Below are positions 17,256-26,368 of a stretch of DNA of 64,000 bases, piece by piece. Made by a program: the position numbers and the translations under genes. The notes below the pieces were generated by a model. It was not told where the DNA came from. It did no database searches and saw nothing but the letters and a program-made list of their open reading frames with translations. Each line of letters opens with the position of its first letter. Position 1 is the stretch's first letter. The DNA is from Oligoflexus sp. (GTDB taxonomy: Bacteria; Bdellovibrionota_B; Oligoflexia; Oligoflexales; Oligoflexaceae): the NCBI RefSeq assembly GCF_035712445.1, contig NZ_DASTAT010000143.1, positions 1 to 64,000 of the forward strand, read 5' to 3'.

Positions 17256-19025
17256 ATGAAGCGTTGGGTTAAAATTGTTGCCTTTCTCATGCTGGGTTTA
17301 GGCAGCCTGGAACTCGTTTGGGTCATTGCGGCCAATCGTTATCTTCAGAGCCAGGATTTTCAGGAGCTGCTTCAGAAGGGGGATCTGAAGATAAGCTTTG
17401 AGAAAGCCTCCAGCTCCTGGCCCGGCCAGGTGCATGTCAAATCCTTGACGCTGGAAAACGCCAGCACGCGGCTGGACATGCCCGAGGCCGATCTGCACCT
17501 CAGCCTTATGGGGCTGGCCGGCAGGCGCATCATCTTCTGGTCTGCGGCCGGGGAAGGAGGAAGCTTCGCTTTTGAACCCTCAGCACCGACGGCAGAAGGG
17601 GCATCGGGCACCCAGAACCATCGCGCTTCACCGCCTCCCGCGGGCGAGGACAGTCAAGAAAGCGATTGGAGCGTTCATTTTCAAAAGCTGCGCTTCAGGA
17701 ATCTGCAGCAGTTGAAAGTCGGCTCATTTACGGCCAAAGGGGCGATGGATATCAGCGCCGAACTGCATATCGCAGACGAGGACAGGGTCCGCGTGCGCGA
17801 CGGCCGCGTGCAGCTTACCGCCGTGGAAACGCAATGGAAGGATCGAAACCTGGCGATCCTGCAGACGCTGAAGGGTCGATTCGAACTCGATCCCTTCACC
17901 GAGAACGACGAGCTTCTGCGAAAACTCTCGCTCGATGTTCAGGGCGAAGCCGAGCTTGAGCAGGGCCGGGTCCTGCAGAATGTGATCGTCGATGCTCCCT
18001 GGCTGCATATCAAGGGCCTGAATCTAAAAAGCAGCGGCCGCATCGTTTTGAAACAGGGGCAGCTCATGGAACCCACGCGGCTGACGTTTCAATCGGATCG
18101 CATGGAACTGGAACTCTGGAAAGAAACAGTGGCCGGTCATGGCACGCTGACTCTGAACGTGGACAAGAATCTGGCCCTGGACTTTGCGATTCCCAAATTC
18201 ACTGTTGATCATGAAGGCAAGGGCATGGTGGATGTCAGCGGCCGCGATTTGAGTTTGAAGCTGGCCACCGAGGACAGGGATCTTTTAAGTCGCGACCGGG
18301 TGTGGCAAGCGGCTCTGGTTCTGCCGGAAAGCACGATTCATGATCTGAAGTACTTCAATCACTTCATGCCGCAGGGCCTCGGCTTTCAATTCCGCTCAGG
18401 CCAGGGAACCTTCGCTCTTCATTTGGATTCGGCCAGCACGCAAGGAAACTTCATTCGCGTGGACGCTCCCGCCGCGGCCATAGCCTATGAAAAACAGGAG
18501 TTCTTCGGGCGCGTGCATCAGGATCTGTCGATCGGCGACATTGATTTCGTCCAGGAAGGATTCACGGTTCCCAAGGGTGAACTGACTCTGAACGTGCGGC
18601 CAGGCGGCAAGGACTCCAGGGAGCCTGAATGGGCGGGCCAGCTGAGCCTGAGCCAAGGACGGATCGAGGTTACGCCCTCGCGTTTTGAAGGCATAATCAA
18701 GCTTAAAGCTGCGGATCTTCGGCCCTTGCTCTGGATCTTCGATCCGCAATCCAAGCTGCCCGATTGGTCGCGTAAACTTTTTCACAAGGATCAACTGGCC
18801 GCTCAGTTTCAGCTGAAGGCGGATGAAAACAGCTATACGATCGACCAGTTCAAGGCCGAGACGGACGAACTGAAACTCGAAGCCTGGTATCAGGGCAGTC
18901 AGGACAAAAAACGCGGAAAACTCTTCATGCGCTATGGGGCCATCAGCGCGGGCATCGCGGTCCACGATGATGATTTCAAAGTGAAGCTGCTCAGCTCGCG
19001 CGAATGGTTTCAAAAACGTCAGTAA
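17256..19025 (+). CDS. AsmA-like periplasmic protein
   Basis: A 589-residue protein with an N-terminal membrane helix (KIVAFLMLGLGSLELVWVI). A long beta-rich periplasmic region resembles AsmA/DUF748-type lipid-transfer proteins: alternating hydrophobic strands, LTLENASTRLDMPEADL near the N terminus, and repeated short strand pairs. It lacks the canonical AsmA C-terminal signature of the protein at 7285-9291, so it may be a divergent paralogue. The start at ATG 17256 gives a clean MKRW signal anchor and has GGGGCGG upstream; an open frame extends further upstream without a signal. The gene ends three bases from the convergent cardiolipin synthase gene. Confidence 0.65.
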   Translation: MKRWVKIVAFLMLGLGSLELVWVIAANRYLQSQDFQELLQKGDLKISFEKASSSWPGQVHVKSLTLENASTRLDMPEADLHLSLMGLAGRRIIFWSAAGEGGSFAFEPSAPTAEGASGTQNHRASPPPAGEDSQESDWSVHFQKLRFRNLQQLKVGSFTAKGAMDISAELHIADEDRVRVRDGRVQLTAVETQWKDRNLAILQTLKGRFELDPFTENDELLRKLSLDVQGEAELEQGRVLQNVIVDAPWLHIKGLNLKSSGRIVLKQGQLMEPTRLTFQSDRMELELWKETVAGHGTLTLNVDKNLALDFAIPKFTVDHEGKGMVDVSGRDLSLKLATEDRDLLSRDRVWQAALVLPESTIHDLKYFNHFMPQGLGFQFRSGQGTFALHLDSASTQGNFIRVDAPAAAIAYEKQEFFGRVHQDLSIGDIDFVQEGFTVPKGELTLNVRPGGKDSREPEWAGQLSLSQGRIEVTPSRFEGIIKLKAADLRPLLWIFDPQSKLPDWSRKLFHKDQLAAQFQLKADENSYTIDQFKAETDELKLEAWYQGSQDKKRGKLFMRYGAISAGIAVHDDDFKVKLLSSREWFQKRQ

Positions 19026-19028
19026 CTC

Positions 19029-20303
19029 TTAGAGCTGGCTCCGCAACCAGGAGGCGGGGACCTCCAAAACCCGGCGATACCAGGGTCGATCCTTCCAATG
19101 GTCCCAGGTGACCAGCCGCGAACGCGCCTTGTCCTTTTCAAAGGCCTCGGTTTCCGTAGCGGCAAACTTTCGATCGAAGACATTCAGGTTGGCTTCATCG
19201 TTCAGCTGAAAGGACCGATTGTCAAAGTTGGTGGACCCGACCGTGACGAAGACATCATCCACGATCATGACCTTGGTGTGATACATGGTGGGCTGATAGA
19301 GATAAATCCTGACCCCGGCCTTCAGCAGATCACCCCAAAGAGCCTCGGACGCAAGACGGGTCAGCGGCTGATCGTTGTAGGGTCCTGGCATGATGACTTC
19401 AATGGAAACCCCGCGTTTTCGGGCTAAAATCATCTGTTCCATGGCCAGATCATCCGGGACGAAATAGGCGTTGGCAATACGCACGCTGCGCGTGGCCGAG
19501 GCGATGGCCAGAAGATACATGAGCCGTACCGATTCATCATTGCCGCCGGCGCTGCTGGTAAACATTTGCGCCTCGGCGTCGCCGACGTGGGGCAAAGGCG
19601 GAAAATATTCATCACCGTGCAGGAGTTCAGGGCTGACCTTCATCCAATTCAGCATGAACGCCCCCTGCATCTCGCCGACCACTGGCCCCTCGACCTTAAA
19701 GTGCGAATCCCGCCAGTGATCAGGGTCCTGGGCATCACCCTGCCATTCATCTCCGATCCCGACGCCGCCGGTGAATCCCACGCGGCCATCGACGACCAGA
19801 ATGCGCCGATGGGTACGATTATTCAAACGATTCAGAGTATACCATTTCAAAGGACGATAGAACTGCACCTGGATGCCGGCTTTGTTCATCTGCTCGACAT
19901 ATCCATCATCAATATTGGACGAGCCCACCCAGTCGATCAGAATGTGGACCTTCACGCCTTCGCGGGCTTTCTGGCAAAGAGCTTCCGTGAAGATACGCCC
20001 AATCTCGCCTTTCCAGTAAATATAGATCTCAAAGTTGATGGATTCTTTGGCCCCGCGGATGGCCTCCAGCATGGCCGGAAAAATCTCGTTCCCGTTGTGC
20101 AGCGCCTGCACCCGATTGCCTTCCGTCACCGGATCGCCCAGGAGACGATTCAGAGAGCGTCTGAACGCAGGGCTGTCCACTTCGTAGAGAGGCTGAATCA
20201 CGTGCTTGAGACGCGTATCACCGCTCGACCAATTGAGCGCCAGGAGTATGAAAAAACTTGTGACCAAAGCGGATACGATTGCAATACGCCAGCGTCGCAG
20301 CAT
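19029..20303 (-). CDS. Phospholipase D family cardiolipin synthase-like protein
   Basis: A 424-residue PLD-superfamily protein with an N-terminal signal anchor. It probably makes cardiolipin from two phosphatidylglycerols (ClsB/ClsC type) or transfers phosphatidyl groups. The second HKD motif is complete: HTKVMIVDD followed by VTVGSTNFDNRSF. The first reads HRRILVVDGR followed by VGFTGGVGIGDEW, with Arg at the position where the family has Lys. Other family hallmarks are present: FEIYIYWKGEIG, NAYFVPD and LNDEANL. GAGGAGG lies upstream of the ATG. It could be a synthase, a phospholipase or a transphosphatidylase; the Lys-to-Arg change makes full activity uncertain. Confidence 0.85.
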   Translation of the reverse strand: MLRRWRIAIVSALVTSFFILLALNWSSGDTRLKHVIQPLYEVDSPAFRRSLNRLLGDPVTEGNRVQALHNGNEIFPAMLEAIRGAKESINFEIYIYWKGEIGRIFTEALCQKAREGVKVHILIDWVGSSNIDDGYVEQMNKAGIQVQFYRPLKWYTLNRLNNRTHRRILVVDGRVGFTGGVGIGDEWQGDAQDPDHWRDSHFKVEGPVVGEMQGAFMLNWMKVSPELLHGDEYFPPLPHVGDAEAQMFTSSAGGNDESVRLMYLLAIASATRSVRIANAYFVPDDLAMEQMILARKRGVSIEVIMPGPYNDQPLTRLASEALWGDLLKAGVRIYLYQPTMYHTKVMIVDDVFVTVGSTNFDNRSFQLNDEANLNVFDRKFAATETEAFEKDKARSRLVTWDHWKDRPWYRRVLEVPASWLRSQL

Positions 20304-20449
20304 CAGAGGGTCCTCCTCACTCGGTCCAGTGCATGGTTGATGCCAGAGCTCTTGATCCTGTCTTTCCGAAAAATTGATTGGCCTTGGACTCAGGGTCTGG
20401 CTAAGGTCGGGGCCAGGAATTCTTCATAGAAAAGAAAGGGACTCGCATT

Positions 20450-21298
20450 ATGCGTCGATTGTTCGGTGTCGTGATCGCACTCGGCCTCTCTGTTTCCAGT
20501 AGTCTTTTGGCGTCGGGCATGACGCTGCATATCTGGATGGCGGAAAAGGCTGCGAATGAATACGTTCAGATTCCTGAACTGCGCGCCTTCCTTCAGGAAC
20601 AGGCCGCCGCTTATAAAAACGGTTCGATCTTCCCCGATTCGGGCTACACCATCAATCATCCTTTCGGCGAATATGCCCACTGGCACAATTTTTTGAACGC
20701 CTACTATGATGAAATCAATGAACGCTGCCCCGAACTGAGCAGCGGGCCTTGTCGGAAGGCCTTTGCTCACATGCTCGGGTCCCTGGCCCATAGCCTGGGG
20801 GATGTGAATTTCGATCGGCACTTCGTCACAGCGGAAGCCGACCACGATCACGGCGGGGATATCGACAAGGCCCAGACCTTCACCGATCCAGGCTGCGATT
20901 TTCTGGCTATTTTGGAGCATAAGCGCGGTTTTAAAATCCCCGATCTCGATCTGCCAATGGATGAACTTATCGGGGCTTTCGCGCGCGGTGGTGAGGTCGC
21001 GGTCACAGCCGAGGAAATGAAAAAGGGTGCGGCCATTCAAAAACTGGCGTTGGTCGGCGAGCCTTTGGGCAGTCCCTTCACCTATCTCTATTACAAAAGC
21101 AGGATGCCCTGGGCGTCGAAAAACTATCTGGACGCTCGCGGCGGCGTGAATGATACCGCACGGCGCATAGCCTATGCCTGGGAACTTGTATGGATTCGCT
21201 ATCATCGGCAGGAATCCACCGCGGATCTTTTCAACTCCGTCGGTGGCTGGCCCTTTGTCGATTTTTATATAGCCGATCAGCTGATGGAGGACTTTTAA
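20450..21298 (+). CDS. Exported zinc-dependent phospholipase C-like protein
   Basis: A 282-residue secreted protein resembling the zinc-dependent phospholipase C/S1-P1 nuclease fold. After the signal peptide, TLHIWMAEKAA supplies the first His. YKNGSIFPDSG gives the G..xPD segment, FGEYAHWHNF and FAHMLGSLAHSLGDVN supply the His/Asp cluster of the tri-zinc site, and DHDHGGD is a further metal-rich turn. It probably cleaves phospholipids or related phosphodiesters in the periplasm or outside. AAAGGG precedes the ATG. The stop codon shares TTAA with the convergent subtilase gene. Confidence 0.78.
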   Translation: MRRLFGVVIALGLSVSSSLLASGMTLHIWMAEKAANEYVQIPELRAFLQEQAAAYKNGSIFPDSGYTINHPFGEYAHWHNFLNAYYDEINERCPELSSGPCRKAFAHMLGSLAHSLGDVNFDRHFVTAEADHDHGGDIDKAQTFTDPGCDFLAILEHKRGFKIPDLDLPMDELIGAFARGGEVAVTAEEMKKGAAIQKLALVGEPLGSPFTYLYYKSRMPWASKNYLDARGGVNDTARRIAYAWELVWIRYHRQESTADLFNSVGGWPFVDFYIADQLMEDF

Positions 21299-22563
21299 AG
21301 CGTGGGATGACCCCGCCCCCATTCCCTTGCGGGATGCTGGCGAAGGTCGGCTTTTTCCAGCATCGCCGCATACACGGCGGCGCGTGAAGCAGCCCCCGTT
21401 TCATCGGGATAAAGCGCCCGGCGTTCTTCCAGCAGAAGCGCAGCCCAGGCGCTGATCTGCGGCGCGGCGAAGGAACTGCCGGATTCAAACGTTTCTGTCG
21501 AAGGGCTATAAATGCCTTCGGCGGGAACAGCGAGCGTCCGCTTCTGCACGGGAAGGTAGTCACCCGGAATGGTCGCCGTCAAAGCCAATTCCTCGGCAAA
21601 AAGTCCCAGATTCAGAGCGAAGAGTTCAAGGCCGGCAGCGGCTTCTTCCTGATAAAGTTCACGGATGAGCTTCAAATCATAAGCGGTCAGACTTGAAACA
21701 GGGCCAAGACCTTTTTCCACACGGGGACGTGTCAGTTGACCAAAGAGGTCACTGCCGGTATTGCCAAGGGCTTTGACCAAAATCCCCTGCCTTGTCCAGC
21801 GACGCAGCGCCTCTTCAAATACCTTATCCACTCCATGCGTGCGTGGATCCTCGGGAAACGCCCGGCTCAGATTGATGATATCAAGGTCCTGTCTCGCGGC
21901 CAGATGCTGCATGGCTGCAGCATAGGATTGGGCATCCGAGGCCACGGGAAGAATGCTGGCCTCAGGAGCAAGCTCCAGTATGACGTCAATCACCGTATTG
22001 CCATGGGAAAGCCCGACCGGACGGCCGAAAACCAGCGGTTTCTCAATAAAGGCTTTGGGATAACTCCGCCTTTGTTCATCGAGCTGTTCCATTTCAAAGA
22101 CATCAAAGACCACGATGCGAATCCCCCGCCCTTGACGCGTGAGTTTCAAGGGACCAAGGCCCAGACCCGAAAATCCGGGATGAATCGCCCTAACATAATG
22201 GGTGATGGCCTTTTGAAAATCCGAAAGCAGGCCGCGGCTTGCAATGAATTCATCATGAAGGCGTGCCTGCTCCTCGGGGCTCATGCCTTCAAAAAGAATG
22301 GTCACAAGGCCCAGGAAATCCGCAAGACGCGACGGCCATTGGGCGATACGCTGTTCATCAAAGAGGCGACGAACGGTCCTCTGATCCGGAGCCCCAGGCA
22401 GCTTATAAAAAGCCGGAATAATCGCCTTGAGATCAGCCTCAGCTTCAAAGCCATGCATAGTTTCCAGGCGGTTCAGGGCGGCCGTCAACTCAGCCTCTCC
22501 GGCATATGCCCTGGGCAAAAGAAGGGTCCATGTCAGCAGTATCGCAGCCATCCATCGCTTCAT
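21295..22563 (-). CDS. Secreted subtilisin-like (S8) serine protease
   Basis: A 422-residue exported protease. A signal peptide (MKRWMAAILLTWTLLLPRAYA) is followed by about 110 helical residues that could be a propeptide. The S8 catalytic residues then come in order: Asp in RIVVFDVFE, His in GLSHGNTVID, oxyanion Asn in KALGNTGS, and Ser in SGSSFAAPQIS. The His motif is HGN rather than the usual HGT. A GGGAG site precedes the ATG. It is probably an extracellular or periplasmic degradative protease. The neighbouring convergent gene encodes a secreted phospholipase-like protein, but they are not co-transcribed. Confidence 0.85.
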   Translation of the reverse strand: MKRWMAAILLTWTLLLPRAYAGEAELTAALNRLETMHGFEAEADLKAIIPAFYKLPGAPDQRTVRRLFDEQRIAQWPSRLADFLGLVTILFEGMSPEEQARLHDEFIASRGLLSDFQKAITHYVRAIHPGFSGLGLGPLKLTRQGRGIRIVVFDVFEMEQLDEQRRSYPKAFIEKPLVFGRPVGLSHGNTVIDVILELAPEASILPVASDAQSYAAAMQHLAARQDLDIINLSRAFPEDPRTHGVDKVFEEALRRWTRQGILVKALGNTGSDLFGQLTRPRVEKGLGPVSSLTAYDLKLIRELYQEEAAAGLELFALNLGLFAEELALTATIPGDYLPVQKRTLAVPAEGIYSPSTETFESGSSFAAPQISAWAALLLEERRALYPDETGAASRAAVYAAMLEKADLRQHPAREWGRGHPTL

Positions 22564-22703
22564 CGTCGCGTGCTCCCATTCGATCAGGCCGCGGTCATAG
22601 CATGAATCCGTGGGAAAGGAAATGGCGATGCCGTGCGCCCCTGGCCTCGACGGCCTCGCTGAAAACGCTTAATATACAAAAGGATTTCACCGGAGTTGAT
22701 TGC

Positions 22704-23834
22704 ATGCGTCGTCTTCTGAATCCTTTCGCTTTGGTCCTCACCACTCTCCTGGCCGCTGGCTATTCGTATCTGGCTCTGCGCCTGTTCGAAAGCACCGCAG
22801 CGCGCCTTCTTCTGGCCTTGCCCGTGATCTGTATCTGGATCATTCCGGTTTTCTTCTGGAGCCGTAACAAGGAAGTCCATACCGAACGCGACGAAATCCT
22901 GCAGGGCGTGGCCTATGTTTGCATGGGCTGGCTGAATTTCCTGATGGTGCTGACGTTGATGCGTGATGCCGCCTGGCTTTTGAGCCACTGGTTTTTGCCG
23001 GGTGAATGGGCCGTGCGGCTTATGAATCCGGGGTCCATCATCGTGGTCATCGCGTCCTTAGTGGCTTTGATCCTTGGCATGCTGATCGCCTTCGGGGGAC
23101 CGCGCGTTGTGGAGATCGATGTTCCGGTCGATAACTTGGATCCTGCCTTTGATGGCTTTCGCATCGCGCAAATCAGCGATCTGCATGTCAGCTTCATCAT
23201 TCGCCGTCCCTATGTGCAGAGCGTGGTGGATAAGGTCAACGCTTTAAAAGCCGACCTCGTGGTCCTGACCGGCGACATCGTCGATGGCAGCGTGCAGAAA
23301 CTAAAAACCTATGTGGAGCCCCTCGCCTCGCTGGCCCCGGCCGCGCAGCGTTATCTGATCCTTGGCAATCATGAATACTATGCCGGCGTTCGATCATGGA
23401 TCGATCACTTCAGGACTCTGGGGCTCAATGTTCTCCTGAACGAATATCAGACCATTCATCATAATGGTTCCACCCTCCATCTGGGAGGCGTCGTCGATCC
23501 CGCCGGCACTGCGATGGGTGAAGGGCCCAGCCCGGAAAAAGCCCTCGGTCCCGACGGTCTGCGCATCCTCCTGGCCCACAATCCCAAACTCGCGGGAGCC
23601 TCGGCGCCTTTGGGTTACGATCTGATGCTGTCCGGTCACACGCACGCCGGGCAGTTCTATCCCTGGAACCTCGCTGTTCGCCTCGTGCATGCTCCGCATG
23701 TCGTCGGCCTTTCGCGTGAAGGGAAAATGTGGGTGTATGTGAATCCCGGCACGGGCAGCTGGGGACCACCGATTCGCCTGGGAACAAGACCTGAATTAAC
23801 TCTGATCCGTCTTGTGAGGGCCCGGCCCGCATGA
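22704..23834 (+). CDS. Membrane-anchored metallophosphoesterase
   Basis: A 376-residue protein with four N-terminal hydrophobic segments and a calcineurin-type phosphoesterase domain. QISDLHVS carries the first Asp-x-His, VVLTGDIVDGS the second Asp, GNHEYY the Asn-His, ILLAHNP a His, and LSGHTHAGQ the last pair. This is the YkuE/YaeI-like layout, whose members act on lipid or nucleotide diphosphates at the membrane. I start at ATG 22704, with GGAG eight bases upstream; the longer open frame lacks a ribosome site. It overlaps the next gene by four bases (ATGA), so the two form an operon. Confidence 0.88.
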   Translation: MRRLLNPFALVLTTLLAAGYSYLALRLFESTAARLLLALPVICIWIIPVFFWSRNKEVHTERDEILQGVAYVCMGWLNFLMVLTLMRDAAWLLSHWFLPGEWAVRLMNPGSIIVVIASLVALILGMLIAFGGPRVVEIDVPVDNLDPAFDGFRIAQISDLHVSFIIRRPYVQSVVDKVNALKADLVVLTGDIVDGSVQKLKTYVEPLASLAPAAQRYLILGNHEYYAGVRSWIDHFRTLGLNVLLNEYQTIHHNGSTLHLGGVVDPAGTAMGEGPSPEKALGPDGLRILLAHNPKLAGASAPLGYDLMLSGHTHAGQFYPWNLAVRLVHAPHVVGLSREGKMWVYVNPGTGSWGPPIRLGTRPELTLIRLVRARPA

Positions 23835-24859
23835 AAAACTATCGAATGTGGTTTCTCGTCTTTCTGCTCGGCTGTCGCACAGGTTCGTATGAAGGTCCGA
23901 CCTCGGATCATTTCGATGGCGAGCGTTTTTTTCAGCCCGGTGTCACCTCGCACAAAAGTTTTCTCGATCTCCTTCGCTGGCGTTTGACCGGCGATCGCGC
24001 GGAGTGGCCCGAATGGGTTCCCAATACCGAGGAACCCAATCTGCCCGCCGAGGTCATGCCGGGTGAGATCGTCGTCACCTTCGTCAATCACGCCACGCTT
24101 CTGATTCAACTGCCAGGACTCAATATCCTCACCGATCCCAGCTGGTCAGAGCGCGCCAGCCCGGTAAGCTGGGCAGGACCCAAGCGTGTGCGGGCCCCCG
24201 GCCTGCCGTTTGAAAAGCTGCCTAAGATTCATGCCGTCCTGGTCTCGCACAATCATTATGATCATCTGGATGTTCCCACCTTGCAGCGGCTTGCCGTTGA
24301 GCATGAGGCTGCGATCTTTGTCCCGCTTGGAGACAAAGGCTGGCTTGAAAACGAAGGCGTCACGCGCGTGCAGGAAATGGACTGGGGTCAGTCCATCCCT
24401 TTAGGTCCTGCCGTCCAGGCCTTCTTCACACCAAGTCAGCACTGGTCCGCGCGCGGACTCTTTGATCGCAACCGCAGCCTTTGGGGATCGTGGCTTTTGC
24501 AATTCGGCGAGCACCGCCTCTATTTTGCGGGTGATACGGGCTACGGCCCGCATTTTGAAAAGATAAAAAAAGACTACGGCAAAGTCTGGCTTGCTCTTCT
24601 GCCTATCGGTGCGTATGAGCCTCGTTGGTTCATGAAGGATGCGCACATCAATCCCGCGGAAGCCGTGCAGGCCCATCAGGATCTCGGGGCCACGCGAAGT
24701 CTCGGCATGCATTACGGCTGCTGGCAGCTGACGGATGAAGCCATAGATCGGCCGGTTCAGGATTTGCATGAGGCCCTGCGTGCTGCGCAAATTCCAAGCG
24801 CGGATTTTGAAGCGGCCGTGGTCGGAAGAACTTATCGGTTTCGTCCCGACTCTCCGTAA
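23831..24859 (+). CDS. NAPE-PLD-like metallo-beta-lactamase-fold lipoprotein
   Basis: A 342-residue lipoprotein (lipobox LLGC near residue 15) of the metallo-beta-lactamase fold. The metal site is SHNHYDHLD, with FAGDTGYG and a His in the HINPAEAVQAH segment further on. VTFVNHATLLIQ, ILTDPSWSERASP and the late MHYGCWQL resemble N-acylphosphatidylethanolamine-hydrolysing phospholipase D and UlaG-like relatives. It probably hydrolyses a phospholipid-related phosphodiester at the periplasmic face. It overlaps the upstream phosphoesterase gene by ATGA and lies 16 bases from the next lipoprotein hydrolase, making a three-gene operon of envelope hydrolases. Confidence 0.85.
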   Translation: MKNYRMWFLVFLLGCRTGSYEGPTSDHFDGERFFQPGVTSHKSFLDLLRWRLTGDRAEWPEWVPNTEEPNLPAEVMPGEIVVTFVNHATLLIQLPGLNILTDPSWSERASPVSWAGPKRVRAPGLPFEKLPKIHAVLVSHNHYDHLDVPTLQRLAVEHEAAIFVPLGDKGWLENEGVTRVQEMDWGQSIPLGPAVQAFFTPSQHWSARGLFDRNRSLWGSWLLQFGEHRLYFAGDTGYGPHFEKIKKDYGKVWLALLPIGAYEPRWFMKDAHINPAEAVQAHQDLGATRSLGMHYGCWQLTDEAIDRPVQDLHEALRAAQIPSADFEAAVVGRTYRFRPDSP

Positions 24860-24875
24860 AAGCGAAGGAGAAAAC

Positions 24876-25991
24876 ATGCGGGCCCTGGCTATCCTCATTT
24901 TCGCAGCGTCTGCCACATCCTGTGCCACTCACCCCTGCACCTGGTCGGATGTTTATGAAAAATCCTCTCACTGCGAGAATGATGTGTGTGCTCCGCCTCC
25001 ACCGGAGCACGGGCCTGGATCAGCCAATTCCCCTCACGCATCCGTTCAGCGCCTTGTTCTTGGCAAGGATGCCTCCGATCCTTTGCATACTGTTATCTAT
25101 ATTCCTGCCGCACCGCAGCCTACCACAGCGCCCGTTGTTCTTTTTTTGCATGGATATTTCGATGCCGAGCCGGAACCTTATGAGGTCATGCTGCAGCATA
25201 TCGCCCGCAAAGGTTTCATTGTCATCTATCCGAGCTATGGACATCCCCTGAAGCCTCAGGAATGGGCCCAGAATGCACGCGATGCGATGCAGAAGGCTCT
25301 CAGCACTCTGGAGCAGGAAACCGCGGTCAAAGCCGATCGCAACCGCGTGGCCTTTATCGGGCATTCGATTGGTGGCATCCTCGCTCTGCACCTTGCGCAA
25401 AAAAACCAAAGCGATCCTGCATTCGCTCTGCCCCAGCCCCGTCTGATTATTACGCTCGACGCAGCAGGCAGCACATCCCTCGCCTATCCGTTTATATCTA
25501 TAGATAAGGATAGTCTCAGTCGTTTACCCAAGGAGACCTGGCTTCTTCTGGTTATGGCAGAGGAAACTTATCAATACCGAGAGAAGGATCCCGAAAAATG
25601 CGCGGATCAAACCAAACCGCCCACGGAAAACTGCAGCTCGTTCGCTCTCAATCGTTTAGCGTTTCTCAAAAGTGATAAAATTCCGCTCGCGCATAAATCA
25701 GCTTTGATGATTCCGAGCGATCAGGAAGGTGACGTTCAGCTCCGCTCCGAGCATAACGCTGTCCAGGGTGATTGCGGCTTCTTCGCGAAGCCCATTGATG
25801 CCGTCGATACCTGGGGCTACTGGAAGCTCACCGTCGGGGCTCTATCGCATGTCCTGCTGCAAGATCCTCGTGATTATGCCTTTGCTGAAAGCGAAAACCG
25901 ACGCGCCTTCGGCACCTGGAGCAACGGCCGCAAAGCCCGTCCGATCACTTCACTCCGATCCTGTTTTCTGCAAGGCGACTGCCCACCCTGA
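24876..25991 (+). CDS. Lipoprotein alpha/beta hydrolase (chlorophyllase/PAF-AH-like)
   Basis: A 371-residue lipoprotein hydrolase. The N terminus MRALAILIFAASATSC is a lipoprotein signal. The fold motifs are VVLFLHGYF (oxyanion strand), FIGHSIGGILAL (GHSxGG nucleophile) and a His in GALSHVLL near the end. The overall order resembles dienelactone hydrolase/PAF-acetylhydrolase-like esterases. I start at ATG 24876, with GAAGGAG five bases upstream. It follows the metallo-beta-lactamase-fold gene by 16 bases and is the last gene before the polyketide/lipid cluster. Several Cys residues near the N terminus could form disulfides. Substrate unknown. Confidence 0.8.
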   Translation: MRALAILIFAASATSCATHPCTWSDVYEKSSHCENDVCAPPPPEHGPGSANSPHASVQRLVLGKDASDPLHTVIYIPAAPQPTTAPVVLFLHGYFDAEPEPYEVMLQHIARKGFIVIYPSYGHPLKPQEWAQNARDAMQKALSTLEQETAVKADRNRVAFIGHSIGGILALHLAQKNQSDPAFALPQPRLIITLDAAGSTSLAYPFISIDKDSLSRLPKETWLLLVMAEETYQYREKDPEKCADQTKPPTENCSSFALNRLAFLKSDKIPLAHKSALMIPSDQEGDVQLRSEHNAVQGDCGFFAKPIDAVDTWGYWKLTVGALSHVLLQDPRDYAFAESENRRAFGTWSNGRKARPITSLRSCFLQGDCPP

Positions 25992-26225
25992 CTCGCGCCT
26001 TTGGATGAGTATGTACATAAAGTTCGGTATTGCCCCACTTGAGTTTCCTTGTGGTATGTTAATGGGCCTCGAACAGACAGCAATGTGGGACTCCTTTCCA
26101 AAGCCACCCGACTTGTCGCCTGTCACATAACGCAGACAGCACCAAGCCTTCTTCGCATAAGAATTTTTTTCAATCCGCCGTAATCAGCCGCAGCAAAGAC
26201 TTGTCGCCGTGAGTTCAGAAAAAGT

Positions 26226-26280
26226 TAACTGAATTCCTGCCAGGAAGCTTTTATACCCGTGGTTAGCCGATAACTGAATT
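26226..26280 (+). promoter_or_regulatory. Putative control region of the synthase cluster
   Basis: The 377-base gap 25992-26368 precedes the cluster and is AT-richer than its surroundings. TAACTGAATT occurs twice (26226-26235, 26271-26280), and between them lies the palindrome TTCCTG-C-CAGGAA (26234-26246). A TTTATACC-like -10 candidate follows at about 26250. GACTTGTCGCC also occurs twice (26110-26120, 26198-26208). I cannot name a regulator; the dense repeat pattern suggests an operator overlapping the promoter. Confidence 0.4.
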
Positions 26281-26368
26281 TTTTTAGCAAAACAGAGAAC
26301 GTGCATGCAAACTCCAGCCTCACGCGGAGCGTCGCTGTGCCACGCGAGAATTGAAGGTGGTCTATCCT

